Below, piece after piece: positions 56,598 to 64,000 of a DNA stretch of 64,000 nucleotides (position 1 is the stretch's first letter; every line of letters starts with the position of its first letter). A model generated the notes under the pieces. It saw only the letters and a list, made by a program, of their open reading frames with translations, had not been told where the DNA came from and did no database searches. The stretch comes from Prostheceraeus crozeri (Eukaryota; Platyhelminthes; Polycladida; Euryleptidae). The stretch is from contig CAJQUW010001671.1 in NCBI GenBank assembly GCA_907163375.1, positions 124,001-188,000 on the forward strand, given 5' to 3'. The position numbers and the translations under genes were made by a program.

Positions 56598-58607
56598 AAC
56601 GCTATCTTAGCGCTATGATAGCGTTATCCGACAAACTAAGTATTTCAGAACGCGCTATTCTTTATCATGAAGCGCCAATCTATGCGCTATTTATTGAAGT
56701 TCTGAGAAACGCTACTTAACACAATAGGAAATTGGTTGTTGTCTGTAATTGTAAATGAAAGCTATCTTATTTTATGCATCTTTTTGGCGGAATGTTTTTG
56801 CATGTTTACTACTTGTCAAGTTACAAGAGTTCCAACATCAGCATTCAGCTTTTTTTGTTTTCTAATTCATATCAATGTAGCCTACTGTCACAATTTCAGA
56901 TGTAGAAAACAATTAATTCCAGATCTAATGTATTAATTTAGAGAGACACATTTATACCGAAATCAAAATCAATTTGATCAATGGATGTATGAAAGCAATT
57001 ACATAATTTAGTCTTTGGTTTAGGCGGGTCTAGAAGGCTGGTAAGCATCACTTCTTGCTCCGGTCCTTTTCTTTTGTATGCTTCAACACCATTGCTTCGA
57101 TGCCCAGTTCTTGATTTTATTAACTGCTCGTCTACATTTTCTCGGAATAGCCTTGTCGCACATGTTACTTTGCCAGAATGTGCCGTGATGTATCCTTTGA
57201 TATCGGCTATGGATGCGGCCTCCGGCAACAATTTTCTGATGGAATTGACTCCAACGGGAGAAGTGGCGAATCTGGGCTGGTCTGGGATAATGTTTCGTAG
57301 TGGTCGACGGTAAAATGCTCCCGTAAAAACATCCATGCTTCGAAGCCGGCTCACGTAAAGTTTCAATATCGTATATACCGATCGATTGTTATCGCTATCG
57401 TATTGTCGAACACACTTGTTTTGTATCTTGCGATCGCGGATTCCACCGGAAAAGACTTTGTTGCCGCGACCCGTGTACACAACAAATTTCCCATGGTCGT
57501 CTTCTGAAAACGTGAATTGCTCCAGTTGCATCTGGCGATGCTCGTCGTACGCTCTGAGCCCGAAAACTTTACAGTTGTAGAAGTAAACGGCCCGCAATAG
57601 TCCATTTCCATCATGTAAGGAAAATGCATTGGTATCCCATAGTTTCGCCTCACTATCCTCTGATATCGGATCAGCTCTCTTGTGATGGGATCCGATGCCC
57701 CGAGAAGTGAGATTTCTCATGCAGGCATCTAAAGCACGGAAAAATTGCACAAAATTGAAATCCTCCTTATCCATTATATTGTAGTCGGGTCTTTCTTCTC
57801 GGATAAATCGGGCCAATCCGCAAACAATATTGTAAATAGTATTGGGAGGATACTCGGTTCTATCCTGCCGTCGGATCTCGAATATAAAATGTTTCAAGGC
57901 TCTTGAAATGTCAGCCTTTGGAGCCGTCCACAAATCTGTTAGTTGGGGAACCAAGTAATCATTTTCTTGTGTTGTGGAAGATTGTTGGTTTCTCCAAGTG
58001 GCCCAATCTTCATATAACTTTGTGCACCAGGAACTATTTCTAACGGTGTTCTTTGACCGTGAACATGAAACAACGCGATCAATGTCCTGAGACGACGCAA
58101 TGGAAAATCGACTAGCGTCAAAGCTGTGGTCTGCCATTGTGATCAGATGTGCTTAGGGTAAAATTCAGAAATCCTATTTATATATTAGTGATGAGAATTA
58201 TTAACAAGTCAATCATTAAAGAATAGATTTCATATCAAATACAATCAGCAACTGCTTTATCAAAAGAAGACACTTATGAAAGAGTAACAATACAACGCTA
58301 TGAATTTGTATGGGCATTCATTCTGTCTATTCCCTTATTCCAACGCAACTAGGTGTGAAAGTCTTGACTGGCAACAGAATCTATTGTTTTCGCTGTTGTA
58401 CAAAGAGATTATCAGCTATGTTATAAAGAAACGCTATCTTAGCGTATCTGGATAACAGAACAAGTTGAAATTACGGTTACATTCACAATGTGCAATTACG
58501 AGCCATAGCAATCTTGGGTCAGATAATCAACAGATCAATCTATGCAGGCGGGCAGTGTTATTCTACTATAGCGCTAGAAAACGCTATCTTAGCGCTGTCA
58601 TAGCGTT
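56598..58607 (-). mobile_element. Crypton-type element bounded by 28-bp palindromic direct repeats
   Basis: A 28-base palindrome-like sequence, AACGCTAT...CTTAGCGCT...ATAGCGTT, occurs at 56598-56625 and in the same orientation at 58580-58607 with two differences. Partial copies (AACGCTATCTTAGCG) lie at 58430 and 58751. The only gene between the two full repeats is an intact tyrosine recombinase. Cryptons mobilise by site-specific recombination, so flanking direct repeats would suit recombination sites. That these are its sites is inference; they could belong to an unrelated repeat. Confidence 0.5.
56938..58137 (-). CDS. Tyrosine recombinase, Crypton/KIAA1958-like (DUF3504)
   Basis: An intact frame of 399 residues from an ATG. 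Residues 33-145 form an SAM-like core-binding region. The catalytic domain shows Arg195 in VFGLRAYDEHRQM, the H320-S-G-K box (TAHSGKVTCATRLF), His346 in RTGHRSNG and Tyr354 in VEAYKRK. This is the order of Crypton-derived recombinases such as KIAA1958/QRICH1/ZMYM homologues. The second catalytic Arg of the family (HSxR) is Lys here, which may lower activity. It could be an active Crypton's gene or a domesticated host copy; the open frame and flanking 28-bp repeats leave both open. A TTTATT (AATAAA, minus) at 56690-56695 may be its poly(A) signal. Confidence 0.82.
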   Translation of the reverse strand: MADHSFDASRFSIASSQDIDRVVSCSRSKNTVRNSSWCTKLYEDWATWRNQQSSTTQENDYLVPQLTDLWTAPKADISRALKHFIFEIRRQDRTEYPPNTIYNIVCGLARFIREERPDYNIMDKEDFNFVQFFRALDACMRNLTSRGIGSHHKRADPISEDSEAKLWDTNAFSLHDGNGLLRAVYFYNCKVFGLRAYDEHRQMQLEQFTFSEDDHGKFVVYTGRGNKVFSGGIRDRKIQNKCVRQYDSDNNRSVYTILKLYVSRLRSMDVFTGAFYRRPLRNIIPDQPRFATSPVGVNSIRKLLPEAASIADIKGYITAHSGKVTCATRLFRENVDEQLIKSRTGHRSNGVEAYKRKGPEQEVMLTSLLDPPKPKTKLCNCFHTSIDQIDFDFGINVSL

Positions 58608-59044
58608 CGAAGTTAGAATAGCGTCACAAAATTGTGTTGAGACAGAGCCTTTCATACAAACTTCAGCGTGTGCAAAATGTGGAAATACCTTGTCAGACAG
58701 TCTGACGCTATCTGTGTTTCATACAACTTACACAAGCTGTGAGGAGCTCGAACGCTATCTAAGAAAGTGATATCTATGGTATTTCTTTATTCAGCAGTTG
58801 AAACAAGTGAAATTGCATCAACTGCACTTACATGAGGACGCAATGCAAGTGATTCAGAACTTCATGTTGATGTAACTGAAACTACCACAGTTAATGCATA
58901 TGCATGGCCAGAGTGTAACAATTGGAGATAAAAGTTGCTTTAGAGACCGATCATAGATATCTGTGGTTGCGAAATGTTGGTTAATCTTGGTGTGTTAATG
59001 ACTTCTACTTCATTAATCTCTTCATTTGCTGGTTTCTCTGCAAA
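58608..59044. other. Spacer; fourth partial palindrome copy
   Basis: Holds GAACGCTATCTAAG (58750) and no supportable gene. Confidence 0.4.
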
Positions 59045-59856
59045 ATGTTGCGATCGGACACAAATCACTGCGTTTTGGGTCATCCTGCACAGCTGCCTGC
59101 CAACACTCTTCCTACCACACGCGAGGCTCTTCAGCACATGAAGCTTCTGAAGCAAATGAAACTACCTAAGGAGCCTATTATTAACTTGGCTGTTGAGACA
59201 GCGAAAAGTGTACAAGCGATCTGGGAACACTGCAACATTCCAACATCAACATGCACTCACACAATTGGAACAAGACTAGCGAAACTTTTTGGTAAAGCAA
59301 TGGATGTGAATAAGTGGCAAAAGACTACATCAAACTACACTGCTGTAGTGGCAGCTTTGAATGATGAATTCGATTCACTTTTTGACATATGTTCCTGCAA
59401 ATGTAGACAATTTGCCCAGTGTTCCTGCACACGGAAGGTTCCAATCAGTGAACTTGAATTTCTTCAAGAACAGAGGTCAACACGCCAAATGTATGTAGGC
59501 AGCATTAATGTCTTAGGCACAAAGAGGACACAGCGGCATTGGAGACATCTGCTTCAGAAACGACGTCAGCCCAAACAAAGAGATGCTACAACACCTCTGA
59601 AGAGAGAGTCTCTGCTACACGACTGGATTCTGAACCAACAGTCAAGCCACCAAAATGTTTCCCTACCGTTTCAGTATTGGCAGACCGCTATGGGGTATCG
59701 AATACGGCAGCTGCTGCTTTATGTTCGGCCACCTTGAAGGATGCAAACATTGAGAAGGTAGTTGATCGCAGCAAGATTATGCGTGATAGAAAAGTCACAC
59801 GTCAGGCAGCACAAATGAACACTGACATATCTTTCCTGAAGGCTCTATATTTTTGA
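59045..59856 (+). pseudogene. Broken gene of an unnamed, mobile-element-associated invertebrate family
   Basis: The plus strand reads PTTREALQHMKLL near the start, then LFDICSCKC, CSCTRKVP and FLQEQRSTRQMYVGSIN. In another frame further on come VLADRYGVSNTAAAAL and VVDRSKIMRDRK. From memory, this combination (Cys pairs, RKVP, DQR...RKM-type box, then a DRYGVSxxAAAA helix) recurs in many invertebrate 'uncharacterized' proteins that look repeat-associated, but I cannot name the family or function. The reading frame is broken at least once, and the downstream end is missing. Confidence 0.5.
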
Positions 59857-59946
59857 TGGAAAGCGTGCAGATGCACATATGAAAGAGCAACAAAGTCGAA
59901 AGAGTGTGAAACAGGAACATATACTAACTCGGTACGTTCTAATATA

Positions 59947-60500
59947 ACTCGGCACGTCTGCCGAGTTCTAGTGAGTTCCTCATCTTGTCAGACAGGATCG
60001 AAGAAAAACACATGTAAATCGAATGGGACGCAGATTGCAGTTTTTGGTTTAAATGAAATTTTCTATGTTTTCTCTGATTAAACGAAAAGTACGAAAGCCA
60101 CAGTCATAATCTTTGGCATGGAATGTCTTCAGGTCATTTCCTCTCATGTTCACGCAACCCTATCTATAAAGCTAAACACATTTAGATTTTGCGAGCTTCT
60201 TGATGTCGGCAAACACCAACATGTCGCCCCACTTCATCCACATTCAACCACACTCTCACATACATTGCCGATCACATGCATGATAACAGCACATGCACAT
60301 CTTCGGAAATGACCTGAAGACATTCCATGCCAAAAATTATGACTCTGCTCTTCGTGCTTTTCGTTTAATCAGAGAAAACATAGAAAATTTCATTTTAACC
60401 AGAAACTGCAATCTGCGTGGGATTTACATGTGTTTTTCTTTGATCCTGTCTGACAAGAAGAGGAACTCACTAGAACTCGGCAGACGTGCCGATTCGTAGT
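59947..60500. repeat. Large foldback element with about 195-bp arms
   Basis: Arms 59947-60141 and 60305-60500 are inverted copies (CGGCACGTCTGCCGAG ends, TTTAATCAGAGAAAACATAG and AGGTCATTTCC inside), separated by ~163 bases. The outer end CTCGGCACGTCTGCCGAG is itself a 7-bp-stem palindrome. No coding content. It starts about 90 bp after the broken gene and may be part of the same element. Confidence 0.85.
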
Positions 60501-61715
60501 AGGCATAGGGTGTACATCATCCTGTGAAAGTCTCATTGTCGGCCTCGTTCCCTGCAGAAACTCTTTCTGGCTGCCGGACTACTTAGCTGTCAGATGGTGC
60601 GTGAAGGAGCTGACAGAGTTGCATTGATTGGGGCAATATATTGCAGAATTTGGCGAATCACTTCACGCTTCGATATCTGTCAGGAGTCAATCAGAAGCGT
60701 TCCACCAAGCTACTGTTGTACCTCTGAGAGTTAGCTACTTATTGATGCAATTTATTGCACGCATGGATGAGTTTCTGAAGTTCTAAAGCATCATTTTGGA
60801 AAAGTGACTTAACTGTCGATATTACCCGATTTTGCCCTACATTGTTCTGCATCATAATTCGGTTCATTGCGATACAGATGCTTGCCTACAGCTGGGCTGC
60901 GAGTTTTATTCCATTCAAAGTAACTGAGCTGCAATTAGCAACTAAGCGTAATGCAAAAATTAAGATAGAAGCTTATAGGTTCATTATTTATTCAGTTGAT
61001 CACTTGTATCCGATTATATTAATGAAATAGTTCAATCCACTTTCCTTGACGAGACTACGAAACGCCTACCGCAATTCTTCAGAAGTACAAAAGTTCATCT
61101 TTTAGAATTTATATTTGAATGTCAGAGTTCAAAAATAGAAAGGAAATGATGAAATAAAAGTTAACACGTATGTTTACCATATGAAGTTTACAGTAAATAC
61201 TTGTAATTACAGTATGTGTGCATATGATACAGGAAATAGCATAAATATCTACACAATCATATGCTGCCTTACATTGCTATTTCAGAGTTTATCATGTTAA
61301 TGAATTTTCGTGATTAAATGGACCGTCAAAATCACTTATCATTATATTGTGTATGTATACATTTCCTTTACGAATTGATGCTGTTGAATGATTTGCATGT
61401 ATTTGTAAACCATCCTTCCAATTTCTTAATATGGTACTGATTAGAACTTTCATCTACGAATATAGAATTTCTGTCTATATTTTCCAATCATTAGTAAGCG
61501 CAAATACTCGTTTTCAAAGCATGAACAGGCAGCAGATAGCATTGTGTTAAATAAAAGTTGTCAAATAATCTGTCAGTAATTAATGCATGTGACAGAAATG
61601 ACAACATAAATGAAATCACATGAACAATGTATTTTAGCAAGACAAAATGATAGTGGTAACCAAATGATAAATGAAAGTACAAGTAGTGAGGTATTGATAA
61701 TGTTTGCCTATAATC
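60501..61715. other. No recognisable feature
   Basis: About 1.2 kb of AT-rich sequence, including the presumed 3' UTR of gene B on the minus strand. I did not find a clear AATAAA on that strand close to the stop. Confidence 0.4.
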
Positions 61716-63443
61716 CTATTCATACTTTACGTTCGGATCAATGTATATCGTAAAAAGACGGCTGTAGATTCGTGTTCGTCTTGCAAATTGGTACAATGCC
61801 AGACGCGAGAATTTCCTCGATTCATTGTTTTGCAATGCAGTTTCCAACTTTTTGAAAGTCACAATCAAATCAGAATTATTTTTCAAACCAAGCGCGGCAT
61901 CTGGCCAATATCTGAATGCGAAATAGATAAAAGCTGTCCAATAGATCCTAAAATCACTAAACTCGAAGTTTTCTACATTTTTCACCAAAGGTTCGATAAT
62001 GGATGGAGTTGGACAGAAATTCATTAAATAGCAAATTGTAATGTAGTAGATTGTAAATAGTTCTGGTTTACGCTCAGTTGCTTGAATTGCTGAGTCAAGA
62101 AAATCACGAAAAATATCAAACTCACCGTGATGATTAATTTCCTTCATTAAAGGAAAGTTTTGAGTCATGTAGCAGATTACTATGCATGCTTCCTCGCGAA
62201 CCGTCATGTACTTAGACTGAAGGCAAACGAATAACAAATCCAACCAGGAATCAATGTTATTGATCAATGCTGTCAGTAGGGCTGGATTAAACTCACTTGC
62301 ACCGATCCATTTCATGAGGTTATAGCGAACATCGCTACATGGCACTAGGCCTTCCACTTCCAACTTATAGATCATCTCATCGGTTATATGCTCAATATGT
62401 TCTACGTCCGTTATGTGTAGTAAATATGCTGGAAGTACCACGCTGCGAATATGTTTGTCAATCAATGATTTATAGAAAAACTTGTAGACGTTAAGATCGT
62501 TTTCCAGCTCTATCAGAATATTTCCACCGTAAATTGATTGGTCTAACATGTCAACAAAATGCGTGACATTTAAAGACGCTTCTTCCATTTGATCGGGTCT
62601 TTGATAATTCTTTTTAGCATTTACAAGTACAGTTCTTACTTTCTGTGGTAGTAAATCCATTCCACGGCAGCGAAATGTTCGCATTACCATGTTCTTCCGC
62701 AGGGTATCAATCAAAAGCCTTTGAAGAGGCAATGGAGTGTCTTTATCAATTAATTTTTCACACACAAGTAATCTCATTATATGATTTGTTCGTGTCTTTG
62801 ACGTTGCAAACTTCAAAGCTGGAATCGTGCGTTTCTTTTCAGCTTCGGCATCAATATCAGGTCTACTGAAATTGCCAAGATCGTAAATCTTTTGAAAATA
62901 TAATGGCATTAGATATGCAACAGATAAATCATGACCGGGTGCTGACTTTTTGATATATAGTCTTTTATCAGCGGTGTTGACACTATATAAAGCTTCGATA
63001 ACTGTAAGTCTTTGAAGAGATGTTGGCGTGAAAATTATTGTCTTTTCATGAGGTGATGTCAATCTTCTACGTAATGGAGAACGTTTTAAAAGTTTGTGAA
63101 ATTTGTCATGAGGATGCCCTCTAGAGATTCTAGGAAGCGTGACGAATATGCGCATTTTTTTGGAACATTTTTGAATCTGTTTCTTTGTCGTTTTAGGAGG
63201 ATCGCACTCAACCATCATTTTCCAAGCAACAGATATTTTCCGAGTAGGCCTATTTGTGTTGTCAGTCAAAGTTCTACTTGAGACACTTTGTCTTCTATCC
63301 GATTTGTTTACATAATTATTGGTCGAAAATGTAGAATTATTAGAAGTAAATGAATGATTCTTTATTCGCTGTAATATGATATTGATATTGTTTTCGCAAT
63401 TGTCGTTTTTCCATAATTCTGGTGCGAAACTGACTTGAGACAT
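61716..63443 (-). CDS. Gene B: intronless paralogue of gene A, unknown helical-repeat protein
   Basis: 575 residues from the first ATG (MSQVSFAPELWKN). The N-terminal ~140 residues are Ser/Lys-rich and diverged, keeping only SVAWKMMVECD and a basic stretch. Residues ~150-570 align along their whole length with gene A: ADKRLYIKKSAPG, PALKFAT, MRLLVCEKLIDKDTPL, NILIELENDLNVYKFFYK, LMKWIGASEFNPALL, REEACIVICYMTQNFPLMKEIN, CPTPSIIEPL, YWPDAALGL and ALYQFARRTRIYSRLFT. Spacing is nearly gap-free. About half the residues are identical by eye, so the pair is old yet both frames are open, which implies selection. No signal peptide, membrane segment or catalytic motif is seen; the fold looks ARM/HEAT-like. 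Function unknown. Confidence 0.82.
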   Translation of the reverse strand: MSQVSFAPELWKNDNCENNINIILQRIKNHSFTSNNSTFSTNNYVNKSDRRQSVSSRTLTDNTNRPTRKISVAWKMMVECDPPKTTKKQIQKCSKKMRIFVTLPRISRGHPHDKFHKLLKRSPLRRRLTSPHEKTIIFTPTSLQRLTVIEALYSVNTADKRLYIKKSAPGHDLSVAYLMPLYFQKIYDLGNFSRPDIDAEAEKKRTIPALKFATSKTRTNHIMRLLVCEKLIDKDTPLPLQRLLIDTLRKNMVMRTFRCRGMDLLPQKVRTVLVNAKKNYQRPDQMEEASLNVTHFVDMLDQSIYGGNILIELENDLNVYKFFYKSLIDKHIRSVVLPAYLLHITDVEHIEHITDEMIYKLEVEGLVPCSDVRYNLMKWIGASEFNPALLTALINNIDSWLDLLFVCLQSKYMTVREEACIVICYMTQNFPLMKEINHHGEFDIFRDFLDSAIQATERKPELFTIYYITICYLMNFCPTPSIIEPLVKNVENFEFSDFRIYWTAFIYFAFRYWPDAALGLKNNSDLIVTFKKLETALQNNESRKFSRLALYQFARRTRIYSRLFTIYIDPNVKYE

Positions 63444-64000
63444 TGGCAATGTTTTGATTTATGGAAATAGCTAACAGCTATGTCTTGATTTTTCTCGTTA
63501 ATGAAATCCTTGCCAAAATGCAAGCCGATGGTTTCATAGAAATGCTATTTATCATAACGCACACTGGACTTTTATAACATAGCACCTCGGCAGAAATCTG
63601 CCATAGCACTGATACTAGGCAAAGCTCATACGCTGTTAAAAAATAGTCCTCGCGCAAAATTTTTACTCTTTTTCTAAAGCAATTTTTCATAGGTTCTAGT
63701 AATAGTTTGACGTTTCTCTTTGGCACATTTATAGCACATGCTCGAAACTTTCTCTTAGTCACTCGAAGTTTCAAAAATGTCTGCTTCCCTGCCTGGTAGG
63801 TCCTAATTAATAAAAAAGGGTACTCTTTTTCTAAGCTCGCTCCTGACTAGATATCCTACAGCATCAAAAATGTAAAATATTGCTGCGATAAATAACGATC
63901 TGCTTTATCTGATGGTGCAGAAACGGTAAAGAAAGATGAAGAAATGAGGTCAGCAGAGTTGTTAGAAATTCAGATACCTTTTGAGATTTTCAAGTTTGCA
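63444..64000. other. Upstream of gene B; nothing identified
   Basis: A 98-codon minus-strand frame (63478-63774) lies just upstream of gene B but has no recognisable domain. This stretch probably holds the promoter or 5' UTR of gene B. Confidence 0.35.

Noticed and set aside
58465-58770. 101-codon plus-strand frame upstream of the recombinase
   Set aside because: It runs through the palindromic repeats and has no recognisable domain.

Overview
This is animal nuclear DNA. It is AT-rich, has Pol III-type tRNA-like repeats and a seven-transmembrane receptor gene, and is crowded with eukaryotic transposons of many classes; no bacterial operons are visible. Two weak hints point to a marine invertebrate, possibly a deuterostome. 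The LTR retrotransposon carries integrase before reverse transcriptase, the Gmr1-type order first described from deuterostomes, and the palindrome TAGGCCTA recurs. I cannot name the species, and introns cannot be modelled by eye, so multi-exon genes may be missed.

Layout. 1-9.2 kb: nested repeats. These are a foldback element, copies of a CACTAGGTGACATG-ended MITE, inverted LINE fragments, and a 9-bp-TSD (MULE-like) element that split one LINE copy and was itself split by a 1.23-kb tract almost free of C. 9.2-24.2 kb: no host gene seen; holds a Gmr1-like LTR element with near-identical LTRs (13.10-18.56 kb), a CCCGGGA-rich repeat field and a Penelope-like fragment. 25-33.5 kb: a three-unit 298-bp array with a tRNA-like gene in each unit, two hAT-type MITEs and a 56-bp minisatellite. 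33.5-34.65 kb: an intact class-A GPCR gene (minus strand).

35-42 kb: a second MULE-like copy, a decayed THAP zinc finger, a 221-codon ORF enclosed by 250-bp inverted repeats, and intronless unknown gene A (39.6-41.6 kb) with a long imperfect hairpin just upstream. 43.4-45.2 kb: five copies of a CpG-containing 16-mer, mostly about 170-190 bp apart. 45.6-51.8 kb: a Tc1/mariner element, then a pogo/Tigger-like element into which a recent Penelope-like element inserted (10-bp TSD, 831-bp inverted partial copy). 53.3-54.4 kb: hAT derivative with a zinc-finger remnant. 56.6-58.6 kb: intact Crypton-type tyrosine recombinase between two 28-bp direct-repeat palindromes. 59-60.5 kb: broken gene of an unnamed mobile-element-associated family and a large foldback. 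61.7-63.4 kb: gene B, an intronless diverged paralogue of gene A on the opposite strand.

The best-supported host genes are the GPCR and the A/B pair, whose shared 400-residue helical domain I do not recognise. These paralogues, the recombinase with its flanking palindromes, and the ORF between inverted repeats are the strongest candidates for undescribed biology.
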